Counted from the first letter of the stretch, positions 25,705-34,380 are shown. The stretch is DNA of 64,000 nucleotides from JAJTHC01 sp044348005 (GCA_044348005.1 JBIKTR010000003.1:127662-191661), one strand, 5' to 3'. The notes: generated by a model not told the origin, from the letters alone. Numbers and translations: made by a program.

Positions 25705-25726
25705 GACTTTCGCAGAGCTTTCTATA
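25705..25726 (-). repeat. Short interspersed repeat (reverse copy)
   Basis: The reverse complement begins TATAGAAAGCTCTGCG and differs at one position from 4098-4119. It lies right after the UbiD stop codon. Confidence 0.55.
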
Positions 25727-25765
25727 AAAATAAAAAGAGCGATAGACTTAACGTCAATATCGCTC
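25721..25765 (-). terminator. Minus-strand intrinsic terminator
   Basis: GAGCGATA pairs perfectly with TATCGCTC around a 13-base loop. On the minus strand it is followed by TTTTTATTTTTAT. It faces the radical SAM gene, whose stop is about 370 bases away. Confidence 0.6.
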
Positions 25766-25833
25766 ATACCTATGTATTCCCCCTGTAAAAAAGTGGTTTC
25801 AACGAAAAGGAGAGGGAATAGCTAGGGTGTTTT

Positions 25834-25983
25834 ATACCATTTAAACGAATGAATATAGCGTATAGGTGGATTCTAGGAGCCTAGACTCGCAGATGGGCGA
25901 AGTGTACATAAACGTACATAAGCACATCGAGAACCTGAGCGACAACGAAGACGCCAGACGATATTTAATCGTTTAATTGGTAT
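25834..25983 (+). repeat. Hairpin element B, copy 2
   Basis: Outer arms 25834-25856 and 25961-25983 pair at 20 of 23 positions. Inside are TCTAGGAGCCTAGA, a CTCG...CGAG inner stem, and the shared loop GTGTACATAAACGTACATAA, then GAGCGACAACG. The rest of the 25704-26132 gap contains no gene. Confidence 0.75.
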
Positions 25984-26132
25984 TATGTGGTTGTGTTTGG
26001 TCGGTTTGATTGGTCGGTGGGTTTACCGTGGGGTAAGGGGCTTGATTGTTTCTTGCACCTTACATAAGCATTAAGTATTTCTTAAGAATTATGATGCGCT
26101 TTGTAACAAAACGGTGACAATCGATCCCTTTT

Positions 26133-27131
26133 TTAAAAACGGCACGCATCGCCCTGCTTGCTCCCTCGCTGAGCAAAACAAGCGTCAATGGCGGACATCA
26201 CCTCCTGACGTTGGCTGGCCATCCACGCAGGGGCCACCACATGCTTAAAGTGGCCGTTGCCCGCCACCCGATGAATCACACATTCAGGGTGCAAACGCTC
26301 AATAAAATCCACACAGGTGTTGACGTACGAGTCAAAATCCATGCTCTGCCAGCGTCCGTTGCGGTAATCTTCGGCAATGGGGGTATGATTCATGGCCACC
26401 AGCAAGTGAATTTTAACGCCCGCCACCTTGAGTTCAGCCAGTTTGTCTGCGGTTTGCATCATGTCCGCATGGGTTTCACCGGGCATGCCTAAAATGACGT
26501 GAATACAATGATCCAGCCCCCGTGCTTGAGTCCATTCATAGGCTTGCAAAAAATCCGCGAAACGTTCGCATCGGTTCACCAGCGCGAGCGAACGGTCATG
26601 AATGCTTTGCAAGCCATATTCCACACTTACATAGGGCACGCGAACTTTGTAGCTGGCAATCAAGTCAAGTATTTCAGGGCTCACACAATCCGGACGCGTT
26701 GAAATCGCGAGGCCCACCACGTCATCATCCACCGTTAGGGCTTCGTCATAAAGCCGTTTCAAGCGTTCAACGGGGGCATAGGTATTGGTGTTGGCTTGAA
26801 AGTAGGCAATGAACTTTTCGGCCTTAAAACGTTTACGACGATGCGCCATGTTCTTCAACATTTGTTGGGCAATAGGTGTTTTTAAGTCATTGGTGCGTGA
26901 AGAAGAGCCGGTTTCGTCGCAGAAGGTACAGCCCCCAAAACCTTTGGTGCCGTCGATGTTGGGGCAGGTGAACCCTGCGTCAATGGAAACTTTATAGACT
27001 CGGCAACCGAAGGTGTCTTGCAAAAATTGATTGTAGGTGCGGTAAGGTTTTGTTCCAGCCAAGGCGTGTGCTTCCAAAATAAACGGATGCCCAGAAGAAG
27101 AAGGAAAAGATGAGGCGGATGAGTTAGACAT
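26133..27131 (-). CDS. Radical SAM protein of the YhcC type (TIGR01212)
   Basis: 332 residues from ATG 27131, which overlaps the bioD stop and has AAGGCGG upstream; a longer frame runs back into bioD. The cluster motif CPNIDGTKGFGGCTFC has the family's CxxxxxxxxxxxCxxC spacing, and the N-terminal PYRTYNQFLQDTFGCRVYKVSIDAGF is characteristic. SAM-binding segments include YFQANTNTYAPVERL and SVEYGLQSIHDRSL. The role in the cell is not established for this family. Overlap with bioD implies translational coupling. Confidence 0.88.
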   Translation of the reverse strand: MSNSSASSFPSSSGHPFILEAHALAGTKPYRTYNQFLQDTFGCRVYKVSIDAGFTCPNIDGTKGFGGCTFCDETGSSSRTNDLKTPIAQQMLKNMAHRRKRFKAEKFIAYFQANTNTYAPVERLKRLYDEALTVDDDVVGLAISTRPDCVSPEILDLIASYKVRVPYVSVEYGLQSIHDRSLALVNRCERFADFLQAYEWTQARGLDHCIHVILGMPGETHADMMQTADKLAELKVAGVKIHLLVAMNHTPIAEDYRNGRWQSMDFDSYVNTCVDFIERLHPECVIHRVAGNGHFKHVVAPAWMASQRQEVMSAIDACFAQRGSKQGDACRF

Positions 27132-27813
27132 CGGTTCGACCGCCTTGGCAAGATTTTTTGAGTCCTTTGGCATAGGGAGCTTCCCACAGGGGAATGTTTG
27201 GGGCATAGTGGGCCAGTTGTTGCACCACGCTTTGAACAGCAAGGGATTGTTTGAGCGCTTCAGGCAAAGGAACAGCCCCTTCAGAAAGGACGAGGGTTTC
27301 TACCGCAATGCCTTGCTGTTTAAGCAGTTCAAGCGACATGAACGTATGATTTAGAGTACCAAGGGTATAGCGACTCACCAAGACGGTTGAAAGGCCCAAC
27401 GCTTCAATCAGGTCTAGCATCAGGGTATGGGGGGTTAATGGGCACATCACGCCTCCCGCCCCTTCCACCAGTACCACGTCATAGGTGGATTTTAAGTCGT
27501 GAAAACGTGCCACGATCGCCTCAATCGAAATAATCCCCTCTACATCGCAAACGCTTGGGGCCGCTGGGGGCGTAAATTGATAGGTGGTTTCCACATGTAG
27601 GTTTGAATGAAACTGTAAATGCTTCAAACAGGCATAGGCATCGCCTTCTTCAAAAGTAGTCACGCCCGTTTGAACAGGTTTGTAAATGGCCACGCGTTTG
27701 CCTTGTTCAAGGGCCAATTGCGCGATTTGGGCGGTGACGTAGGTTTTACCCACATCGGTGTCCGTCCCTGTAATAAATAGACCATCAATAAATAGACCAT
27801 CAAGGTTTTGCAT
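27124..27813 (-). CDS. bioD: Dethiobiotin synthetase
   Basis: 229 residues. It closes the ureido ring of biotin with CO2 and ATP. The P-loop GTDTDVGKTYVTAQIA, the KPVQTG substrate Lys motif, and VEGAGGVMCPL are all present. The N-terminus contains an in-frame 15-base direct duplication (27772-27786 and 27787-27801), giving DGLFIDGLFI before the P-loop. Two hairpins (GGACTTT/AAAGTCC-like and TCCCT/AGGGA) lie in its leader at 27840-27895. No other biotin gene is in the window. Confidence 0.92.
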   Translation of the reverse strand: MQNLDGLFIDGLFITGTDTDVGKTYVTAQIAQLALEQGKRVAIYKPVQTGVTTFEEGDAYACLKHLQFHSNLHVETTYQFTPPAAPSVCDVEGIISIEAIVARFHDLKSTYDVVLVEGAGGVMCPLTPHTLMLDLIEALGLSTVLVSRYTLGTLNHTFMSLELLKQQGIAVETLVLSEGAVPLPEALKQSLAVQSVVQQLAHYAPNIPLWEAPYAKGLKKSCQGGRTDV

Positions 27814-27960
27814 CGGGGGGAAGCATCCTTTTTTACCGTCCTTTCCCTATGAGAAAGGGACAAGGCACATGGACTTTTTGTAAAGTCCACCACGACCAAA
27901 GTCTAGCATAAACGGAGGAGCCTTTAAAGCATTTTTGTAACCGCTTCTACACCTTTATGT

Positions 27961-27966
27961 TATACT
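27961..27966 (+). promoter_or_regulatory. Candidate -10 box for the response regulator gene
   Basis: TATACT lies 60 bases before the ATG at 28026. The -35 match is poor (TTGTAA with a 20-base spacer), so an activator or another sigma factor may be involved. Confidence 0.35.
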
Positions 27967-28025
27967 ACTAGCGAACACTCTATAAAGCCCCATTGCTTAC
28001 GCCTCAAGCAGAATAAGGAAGTCCT

Positions 28026-28805
28026 ATGCACGCCACAGAATCCCCGAAGCCTACAAAAACACTGAAGCTGATTTTGGTGGAAGATCATCAAATGACGCGT
28101 ATTGGCCTGCGTTTAATGCTAGAACAAGACCCCCGTTACACGGTTGTTGGTGAAGCTGAAACAGGAAAAGAAGCGTTAAGCGTAGTGGAAAAACGCCAAG
28201 GCGATTGTGAGTTGATTCTAATGGATATTGGCTTGCCTGACATGGACGGCATTGAAGCCACTCAACGCATCAAAGCTCGTTTCCCTTCCATCCCTGTGAT
28301 GATGCTCACTTCTAAGGACGACGCCAACGATGTGTTTGCCGCCCTAGGGGCTGGGGCCGATGCCTATTGCCTAAAAGGCGCGAGTTTTGAAACCCTTAAA
28401 ACCGCTATTGACACGGTCGCCGAAGGGGCCAGTTGGTTGGATCCCGGTATTGCGCGTTTGGTGTTGGGACGTTTTCAAGGCAATTCGCTGCCTGTTGGCC
28501 AAGGTGCTGGAGAAAAATCAACGGCGCAACGTCATCATACCCTTGTGGGCGTACCAGTGCCTCATTCCCCGAATCAAACCATGGACTGCCCCTTGACGCC
28601 CCGTGAAATGGAAGTATTGAAATTGATTGTTGAAGGCTTTTCAAACGCGGACATTGCCGAAAAGTGCGTCATTACCAAAGCCACCGCCAAAGCCCATGTG
28701 CATAGTATTTTACAAAAACTGTGTGTGGATGACCGCACCCAAGCAGCCGTCTTTGCCATGCGTCAAGGCATTGTTCGCATGGAAGATATTAACCCCATTT
28801 TTTAA
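28026..28805 (+). CDS. NarL/LuxR-type response regulator
   Basis: 259 residues. The receiver domain (residues 15-130) has the acidic pocket LVEDHQ and the phosphorylated Asp in ELILMDIGLPDMDG, plus Thr (LTSKDD) and Lys (CLKGAS). A 45-residue linker leads to a LuxR helix-turn-helix (about 190-255): LTPREMEVLKLIVEGFSNADIAE, KATAKAHVHSILQKL. AAGGAAG precedes the ATG. There is no histidine kinase next to it, so it is an orphan in this window. Confidence 0.92.
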   Translation: MHATESPKPTKTLKLILVEDHQMTRIGLRLMLEQDPRYTVVGEAETGKEALSVVEKRQGDCELILMDIGLPDMDGIEATQRIKARFPSIPVMMLTSKDDANDVFAALGAGADAYCLKGASFETLKTAIDTVAEGASWLDPGIARLVLGRFQGNSLPVGQGAGEKSTAQRHHTLVGVPVPHSPNQTMDCPLTPREMEVLKLIVEGFSNADIAEKCVITKATAKAHVHSILQKLCVDDRTQAAVFAMRQGIVRMEDINPIF

Positions 28806-28826
28806 TCGGGCAAGCGTTAACGCCTT

Positions 28827-29366
28827 TTACGGCATGACCTTTATCGTGTGAGGCATTGATTCAAGATGTTTTACCCAAAACGCACGACTTTTTTCAAGCT
28901 GTTGCGGGCTTAGCAGTTGCTGAGCATGGACGTAATAATCCATTCGTGCTTTGAGCAACGTGTTTTTTTGAGCCGTGTAAGCGTCAATTAAGCCATTCAT
29001 CGTTTCTTGATTAAAGCTAGGGCATCCCAAGTATTCGAGCAAGGTTCGTTTACTGGCACGACTTTTTTCTTCTAAGGGGGTGACTTCTTTGGCGTATTGG
29101 GTTTTAAGGGCTTCAAAGGCTGTGCGTTGTTCAGGCGTTAGCCCAAGCGAATCGACCCAATCTAAAGCCAAGCGATCCATACCAAAGCCCACGGTGCAAT
29201 ACGACTTTTTAGGCGAAGCAGCGCTGTTTAAATTCCACGGGCAGCTAAAGCGTTTGGTGCTTTTTTTAGGGGCGGTACAACAAGGTTCAGCAAATGCAGA
29301 AGCATTCCCGCCCAAGCCACTTAAAATCAAAAGGCCTACTAGTACCGTTACGATGCTTCGTTTCAT
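28827..29366 (-). CDS. Periplasmic CpxP/Spy/ZraP-like protein
   Basis: 179 residues. A signal peptide (VTVLVGLLILSGL, cleavage near ASAFA) is followed by a Cys/Lys-rich segment with CC, then a helical region (residues 70-175) carrying two LTxxQ-type motifs, LGLTPEQRTAF and LLSPQQLEKS, at the positions seen in Spy, CpxP and metal-sensing ZraP/CnrX proteins. These form dimeric helical hooks acting as chaperones or metal sensors in the periplasm. AGGAGG precedes the ATG. It converges with the response regulator 21 bases away. Confidence 0.72.
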   Translation of the reverse strand: MKRSIVTVLVGLLILSGLGGNASAFAEPCCTAPKKSTKRFSCPWNLNSAASPKKSYCTVGFGMDRLALDWVDSLGLTPEQRTAFEALKTQYAKEVTPLEEKSRASKRTLLEYLGCPSFNQETMNGLIDAYTAQKNTLLKARMDYYVHAQQLLSPQQLEKSRAFWVKHLESMPHTIKVMP

Positions 29367-29407
29367 GCGGAATCCTCCTTTTTTTCGACTTCTAAAGTCC
29401 CCGACTT

Positions 29408-29914
29408 CTAAGGGGCTGTAGGCTGTGCGTACACCTTTAAAATCGACTGAATCAATGAAGACGTGGAACGTCCTTCCACCAAGTCAATAAACGCAATTTC
29501 TGTTCCCAGTGCCGTAAGCGTAGGCGCTTCAGGCAGGGTTTCAAGCGTGTAATCGGCGCCTTTGGTGTGAACATCTGGCGCGATGGCACTTAATACATCC
29601 ACAGGGCTGGTCGCGTCAAAAATGGTGACATAATCCACGCACCGCAACGCGCTTAAAAGTTCGGCACGTTCGGCTTGGGGCACAATAGGGCGTCCATCAT
29701 CCTTAAAGGTTTTGACGGAAGCATCACTATTGAGGGCAACCACCAACAAATCACCCAAGGCTTTACTGGCTTGTAAGTACCGTAAATGCCCCACGTGAAA
29801 CAAGTCAAAGCAGCCATTAGTCGTCACAACGCTATGGCCTGCTTTTCGCAAAGGCGCCAAGGTTTCAAGCAATTCTTCAAGGGCCAACACGCGTGAAGTC
29901 GTCATGGGGATCAT
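29408..29914 (-). CDS. Heptose-1-phosphate nucleotidyltransferase (HldE C-terminal domain, stand-alone)
   Basis: 168 residues. Nucleotidyltransferase superfamily: TTNGCFDLFHVGHLRYLQ with the HxGH motif near 40-50, LVVALNSDASVK, and VEGRSTSSLIQSIL, which replaces the ISSTxLR signature and binds phosphate. In the RfaE2/HldE-C family it joins heptose-1-phosphate to a nucleotide for LPS inner core. It is stand-alone, without the kinase domain. An internal ATG at 29905 is an alternative start. This supports an LPS-bearing outer membrane. Confidence 0.87.
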   Translation of the reverse strand: MIPMTTSRVLALEELLETLAPLRKAGHSVVTTNGCFDLFHVGHLRYLQASKALGDLLVVALNSDASVKTFKDDGRPIVPQAERAELLSALRCVDYVTIFDATSPVDVLSAIAPDVHTKGADYTLETLPEAPTLTALGTEIAFIDLVEGRSTSSLIQSILKVYAQPTAP

Positions 29915-29951
29915 TTTTCCTACGTACTACAAGTTCTTTCTTTAGAAAGAG

Positions 29952-31139
29952 TTAGGGTTGAGAAGACGCAACGGGAGGGGCTTGTCCTTCAGGAGAACCT
30001 TGCATTTGACTTTGCATTTCTTCAGGTGAAGAAGGCTTATAATCGTCCGAAATAACAAGCTTATTCTGCTTTTTCAACAGTTCAATTTGTGCATCTAACC
30101 ACGTTCCAATGGCTTGTTGGCGTCGTTGACCTTCAAGCAGGGTAATAATTTCAGGGGTGGCTTGGCTCAGGTTTTTCTTCTGCGCGGGTTTGACTTCGCC
30201 CACTTTAACAATATGAAATCCATACGCCGATTTCACCAGTTTAGGGTACAATTCACCCGACTTGCCTTTTTCCAGCGCCTTCCAATACCCTGGGTCACTC
30301 GTGCGTTGTTGCATAAAGCCGACTTCGCCTTTTTTAACTTGGGTCATGGTGTCTTCACTATTGCGTTCGGCCAAAGCACCAAATTTAGCAGGGGCTTTTT
30401 TAATTTCAGCCAGCAAGTCTTCGGCCTTCTTTTTCTTGGCATCAATTTCCGCCTGCACTTGTTTTTCAAGTTCTTGAGGTGTAATGGATTTGTTTTTGGC
30501 TTGAAGGTCGGCTCTAATTTTGGCGGGAATGGCTTTGATCAAAATATGCGCAGACGAAATTTGCAACGGCAAATCAAACTCAATTTCATGCGACTTGTAA
30601 AACGAAGCCACTTCAGAAGATGCAATCGCGCCTTTGACAAGACCTAATTTGTCCACCAACTTTTCCAACTGCTTCATTTGCTTAAGCTGGTAATTGAAGT
30701 CTTCTTCACTCATGTTGTTTTGCTTAAAAATGGCTTGAAGAGCAGACACTCCACCAACTTGCTTAATAATTTCTTGACGCTTGGCTTCAAGTTCTTGGGG
30801 AAGCACTTGAATGTTATTCTTTTTAACCGCTTGATCGATCACACTAAGGGCAATAAGCTGTTGAAGGGCTTGCTGCTTGATGATTTCTTTAAAAATACTG
30901 TTGTTCGCCATTTGGGGACTGTCCCCCACGCCCATTTGTTTGGCGGTTTGTTCGCAGGCTTTGTCGTACTCATTTTTGGTGATGACCGTTCCGTTAATCG
31001 TCATAACGGTGGCCCCGCCTTGTGACGTATTCAACAAGCCTGTGGGTTGACCGCAACCACTTAAACTTAAGGACGCCACTAACATCAAACTCAAGCAACC
31101 CGCCACCCAGGCACGAGGCATTTTTACGAAAACAGACAT
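29952..31139 (-). CDS. Lipoprotein peptidyl-prolyl isomerase, SurA/PrsA-like
   Basis: 395 residues from ATG 31139, with AAAGGAAATGCT upstream. The lipobox LSLSGC is at the end of a short signal sequence (residues 14-28). An N-terminal SurA-like helical chaperone region (60-190) precedes a parvulin domain (200-340): ISSAHILIKA, FGALAERNSEDTM, KGEVGFMQQRTSDPGYW and GFHIVKVGEV. A charged helical insertion of about 35 residues splits the first parvulin strand. A Pro/Gln-rich tail ends it. It should fold secreted or outer-membrane proteins at the periplasmic face. Confidence 0.87.
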   Translation of the reverse strand: MSVFVKMPRAWVAGCLSLMLVASLSLSGCGQPTGLLNTSQGGATVMTINGTVITKNEYDKACEQTAKQMGVGDSPQMANNSIFKEIIKQQALQQLIALSVIDQAVKKNNIQVLPQELEAKRQEIIKQVGGVSALQAIFKQNNMSEEDFNYQLKQMKQLEKLVDKLGLVKGAIASSEVASFYKSHEIEFDLPLQISSAHILIKAIPAKIRADLQAKNKSITPQELEKQVQAEIDAKKKKAEDLLAEIKKAPAKFGALAERNSEDTMTQVKKGEVGFMQQRTSDPGYWKALEKGKSGELYPKLVKSAYGFHIVKVGEVKPAQKKNLSQATPEIITLLEGQRRQQAIGTWLDAQIELLKKQNKLVISDDYKPSSPEEMQSQMQGSPEGQAPPVASSQP

Positions 31140-31285
31140 AGCATTTCCTTTTTTATTCGCCTTGCTTTTTGAAACAAGCCATACAACCAATACATCAATA
31201 CACCCTATTATACTAAAATACGCTAAAATAGGCAAAGACGTCTTTACCCGTTCGATTCAAAAACCCCCAAACATAGGATGTTCCC

Positions 31286-32281
31286 ATGCCTTCACACCCC
31301 CCAAATTTACCTAAAACAGGGCTAGAAAAACAGGTGCCCTTGTGGCTAAAACCCTTGTGGCAGGGGCGTTTAGAATTTTTAGGCTACTTAGACGTTCAGC
31401 GCCAGCTTTCACGCCACACCCTAAGGGCTTATGAACGCGACAGCCTAGAGTTTATGGACTGGATCATCAAAAACCTCACGATGCCTTCGCCCAACAAGGC
31501 CACCTTACGAGATTTGCCCGCTCAGTACCTCGGGCATTTGGCACGGCAACCCTTGTCTCGTGCGACGCTGGCTCGAAAAAGTTCAAGCCTGCGTAGTTTG
31601 CTTAAATACGTAATGAAAGAAGAGTTTTTCCCCCTTTCTACCTTTAACTTGCGGTTTCATCAGCCTCGTTTACCGCAAAATTTGCCTCATTTTTTGAGCA
31701 AAGAACGCATTGACGCGTTGATTGAGCTGGCCCCTGCGCTTGAAAAAACCCCCTACGCCGGCTTGCGTAACCAGTTAATTGTAAAACTGCTCTTTAGCAG
31801 TGGCATTCGAGTCAGTGAACTGGTGGGGGTGGATCTTTATGCTTTGAACCGTGAAGAAGGCGAACTCAAAGTGTTGGGCAAAGGCAACCGCGAACGCATC
31901 GCCTTTTGCAGTGCGGATTTTTTAGCGTCTTTAGAAGAATGGTTGCCGTTGCGTGAAGCGTTGCTTCAGCAGCGACCTTCAACAGCCAAGGCGTCTAATG
32001 CGTTGTTTTTAAACACACGAGGGCAACGCCTAAGCGAACGTTCGGTGCATCGATTGTTGGCGAACTTGGGGCAGGCGGGGGGGCTTGAAGCGCCGTTGCA
32101 TCCGCATGTGTTTCGGCATAGTTTTGCCACGCATTTATTGAATAACGGCGTGGAATTGCGCTTGGTGCAAGAACTGTTGGGGCATGTGTCGATTCGTTCT
32201 ACGCAGATCTACACGCACCTCAACACCGACCGCTTGCGCCAAGCTTACTTACAGGCCCACCCGCGGGCAAAGCAGGTTTGA
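31286..32281 (+). CDS. Tyrosine recombinase XerC/XerD
   Basis: 331 residues. An N-terminal SAM-like DNA-binding domain (about 25-115) is followed by the catalytic domain: Arg in SSGIRVSELVG, Lys in VLGKGNRER, HPHVFRHSFATH (His-x-x-Arg), LLGHVSIRSTQIYTHL with the nucleophilic Tyr. Size and spacing fit the chromosome-dimer resolving Xer enzymes rather than a phage integrase; XerC versus XerD is not decided. The last 62 bases overlap the convergent gene. No att sites or phage genes are near. Confidence 0.9.
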   Translation: MPSHPPNLPKTGLEKQVPLWLKPLWQGRLEFLGYLDVQRQLSRHTLRAYERDSLEFMDWIIKNLTMPSPNKATLRDLPAQYLGHLARQPLSRATLARKSSSLRSLLKYVMKEEFFPLSTFNLRFHQPRLPQNLPHFLSKERIDALIELAPALEKTPYAGLRNQLIVKLLFSSGIRVSELVGVDLYALNREEGELKVLGKGNRERIAFCSADFLASLEEWLPLREALLQQRPSTAKASNALFLNTRGQRLSERSVHRLLANLGQAGGLEAPLHPHVFRHSFATHLLNNGVELRLVQELLGHVSIRSTQIYTHLNTDRLRQAYLQAHPRAKQV

Positions 32282-32738
32282 GCAACTTTTGCCCAATCGG
32301 AGGTCCTGCTTGTGTGTCTATACCGAGGGTTTGCCAGATGGCTTGTGGAACATCCTGAGCAAACTTGTCATATAACGCCTTAACATCAACAATAATACGT
32401 TGATCAGGGTCTCTAGGGAAGTCATAAATAACTTCTTTGCCGTTTTCCATTTCCCTCACAAATACACAAGCATTATCACCAAAAAAACGAAAGTGAAATT
32501 TATTCTGGAACAAGGGCTGTGTAGCCATAAAAATGAAGGCGTCCAATAGCGCTTTATGTTTTTCAAGGTGTGCAGTTTCTGAGATTTTTCCATGTATTAG
32601 TTGGCGGACTCTTGTCAGTTCTCGATGATCCATAAGCTTGCTATTATTAAAAAACACATGGCCGGTTCGCAGGGTGCTGGGTGTAACGCGGGGCCCTTCG
32701 GGGAGGGAGTAAGCATTCATCGGGGCAAGTTTCATCAT
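32220..32738 (-). CDS. Unknown soluble protein
   Basis: 172 residues with AAAGGAG before tandem ATGs. No signal peptide or membrane segment; a mixed alpha/beta pattern (FHFRFFGDNACVFVREMENGKEVIYDF) is visible in the middle. I do not recognise it. Its 3' end overlaps the Xer gene tail-to-tail by 62 bases, and the last 20 residues (Pro/Gly/Ala-rich) are read from the antisense of xer, so the C-terminus may be a late extension. Confidence 0.7.
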   Translation of the reverse strand: MMKLAPMNAYSLPEGPRVTPSTLRTGHVFFNNSKLMDHRELTRVRQLIHGKISETAHLEKHKALLDAFIFMATQPLFQNKFHFRFFGDNACVFVREMENGKEVIYDFPRDPDQRIIVDVKALYDKFAQDVPQAIWQTLGIDTQAGPPIGQKLLKPALPAGGPVSKLGASGRC

Positions 32739-32892
32739 CTTAAAAACTCCTTTTTAACAGTATAATACATCAAACGACTCCATAAAACGCTCAAGTGCCG
32801 TGAGTCTACACGCTTAAAACAGCCTAAAACTTAAAACGTGCTAAGGCGTTACAAAAATTCATAAAGCCACACGCCACGCGTTCTTTTTCTGT

Positions 32893-32898
32893 TATAAT
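32893..32898 (+). promoter_or_regulatory. Consensus -10 box before the dapF remnant
   Basis: TATAAT stands directly upstream of the broken dapF frame, a likely survivor of the original promoter. No good -35 is evident. Confidence 0.4.
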
Positions 32899-32912
32899 AG
32901 ACGAAACAAAAC

Positions 32913-33060
32913 TCAAAAAAAGGACACGGTCTTGGCAACGACTTCATTATGATGAACGCCCGCGACTTGCCCACGCTAGATTTAAGCGCCCTACAAACCT
33001 TAGCCAAACGCGTGTGTAACCGACATTTTGGCATCGAGGCAGATGGCCTGATTGTTGCTA
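32913..33060 (+). pseudogene. dapF: N-terminal remnant of diaminopimelate epimerase
   Basis: The frame between stops at 32898 and 33123 reads KKGHGLGNDFIMMNARDLP... and ...LAKRVCNRHFGIEADGLIVATP, unmistakably the DapF N-terminus (KMHGLGNDF and RHFGIGADGL). No start codon precedes the conserved region, Gly has become Glu in GIGADG, and homology stops near 33060 where the frame runs antisense to the neighbouring gene; the remaining 80% of DapF, including both catalytic Cys, is missing. DapF makes meso-diaminopimelate for lysine and peptidoglycan. An intact copy must exist elsewhere or be replaced by the aminotransferase route. Confidence 0.8.
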
Positions 33061-33372
33061 CCCCTGCAATGAAGAGGGCGTGCTTTGATTTTCAGAAACT
33101 TCCGCCAACAATGGGGGTTGCATGACGTAGAGCAGGCGATCTAGGTAATGAAAGCGCTTTTGAAGGGCTTGTACACTTAACATCACGCTTTGTTCACTGC
33201 GTAACACAACTTCTACAGGAAAAAAGGCTTGCCCTGAAAAACAGGCCGTCCATTCGTTTAAATGGTTGCCCATGGCAATAATGTTTACCCCTGCGTTTAA
33301 ACTGGCTTGAATCAAGGGGAGGTAGGCCTCATTAAAAAGGGGCAAAATTATGAGCGTATTGAGTGTTCGCAT
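33058..33372 (-). CDS. Unknown 104-residue protein
   Basis: It starts MRTLNTLIILPLFNEAYLPL, with GGGATT upstream. The first 20 residues are hydrophobic but interrupted by Asn/Glu, so neither a signal peptide nor a clear membrane anchor. A Cys, Arg and His are scattered without a known motif. Its 3' end meets the dapF remnant, suggesting that a rearrangement here brought them together. Unrecognised. Confidence 0.55.
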   Translation of the reverse strand: MRTLNTLIILPLFNEAYLPLIQASLNAGVNIIAMGNHLNEWTACFSGQAFFPVEVVLRSEQSVMLSVQALQKRFHYLDRLLYVMQPPLLAEVSENQSTPSSLQG

Positions 33373-33416
33373 GGGGGGAATCCCTATTTAGTTGGGGCAG
33401 AAAATGTACCTGTGTC

Positions 33417-34280
33417 TTACTTAAGTTCAGTGGTATACAAGGTTTTTTGGGTATTGCTCCCTTTTAAGAGATAAATACCCAATAGTTCTGTTTCTAACGT
33501 GTTCTTTAAAGCAACGGGCTTACCGTTGACAAACTTAAAGCCCATGGGCTTTGTGTTTTTATTCCACAGCTGTAAGAAGCTTTCGGTACAAAGCACTTCA
33601 CCTTGCGAACATAAGTGACAAAGTAGCAGGCCATCTTTCCATAAGTGATTAATTTTCGTTGAATCATCTAAATCTAGAATGGGGACACAATCTAAAGCAA
33701 ACGCATATTGATTTTTAGGCACTTCTGATTTTTCTAAGGCGGTTAAAATAAACTGTGTATATGCGACTGCTTCTTCAAGCGTCTGAAAGGCAATCAAAAA
33801 GTACCCTCCTTCTGTAGAAAGGCAACGTGCATTAAACTGCGTGAAGCGTTTGATTTGTAAGTTTAGGGGGGTTAAGGCCGTTTCTTCAGGGATTCGTAAG
33901 GCCAAAATAGCTTCACGTCGTTTGGTTTTGTCAATAGGGGGTGGGCCTTTTCTAACTTTTACAGCGGCTTTAGCATCTTTTTCAATGTGGGTATTTCTTT
34001 CAACGTAGGTTTGCATTTTATATTTTAATGGTTGTAATGAAGACGACAAAAAAAACTCTATTATACTGATAACAAATAAATTAATGGCGTTTGGTGGCAA
34101 AAAAAAATTTAACGGCAAGGCTCCCCAATAAATCAGGTTGGCTTCTGTGGTGGCATCAAACACGTGAAAAAGTAACCCTACCCAAAGTAAAAAACTCACC
34201 ACCCCCAATAAACACAAGTATTGAATACTTGCGTGAAGAATGGGAAGAGAACGTTTGACCGTCATGTAAAAACCGTACAT
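33417..34280 (-). CDS. Membrane-anchored protein with a degenerate nucleotide-cyclase-like domain
   Basis: 287 residues from ATG 34280 (AGGAC upstream). Two membrane segments (about 18-40 and 60-82) precede a basic linker (90-125), then a domain resembling class III adenylate/guanylate cyclases: GYFLIAFQTLEEAVAYTQFIL matches the GD.FLAVF..AEDAL..A helix, and HLCSQGEVLCTESFLQLW matches the A..G.ILVSE segment. The two metal-binding Asp expected in active cyclases are not evident (STEGGYFLIAF in place of GDGFLA). It may be a regulatory or ligand-binding derivative. The gene is AT-rich relative to ligA. Confidence 0.6.
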   Translation of the reverse strand: MYGFYMTVKRSLPILHASIQYLCLLGVVSFLLWVGLLFHVFDATTEANLIYWGALPLNFFLPPNAINLFVISIIEFFLSSSLQPLKYKMQTYVERNTHIEKDAKAAVKVRKGPPPIDKTKRREAILALRIPEETALTPLNLQIKRFTQFNARCLSTEGGYFLIAFQTLEEAVAYTQFILTALEKSEVPKNQYAFALDCVPILDLDDSTKINHLWKDGLLLCHLCSQGEVLCTESFLQLWNKNTKPMGFKFVNGKPVALKNTLETELLGIYLLKGSNTQKTLYTTELK

Positions 34281-34380
34281 AGGCAAAGCGTGTCCTGCAA
34301 ATAATGGGAAGAACGGGCATGTATCTCTTTCGACCCGTTGAGCTGAAGCTTAATGGTGTTCTGACTTTTGTTGCAAATTG

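Noticed and set aside
31286..32281. Phage or integron integrase marking a mobile island
   Set aside because: Length and motifs match housekeeping Xer proteins; there are no att repeats, phage genes or cassette structures nearby, and the tRNA at 36876 has no partial duplicate in the window.
32849..33034. 61-codon minus-strand frame
   Set aside because: It is antisense to the dapF remnant, whose plus-strand homology is clear.
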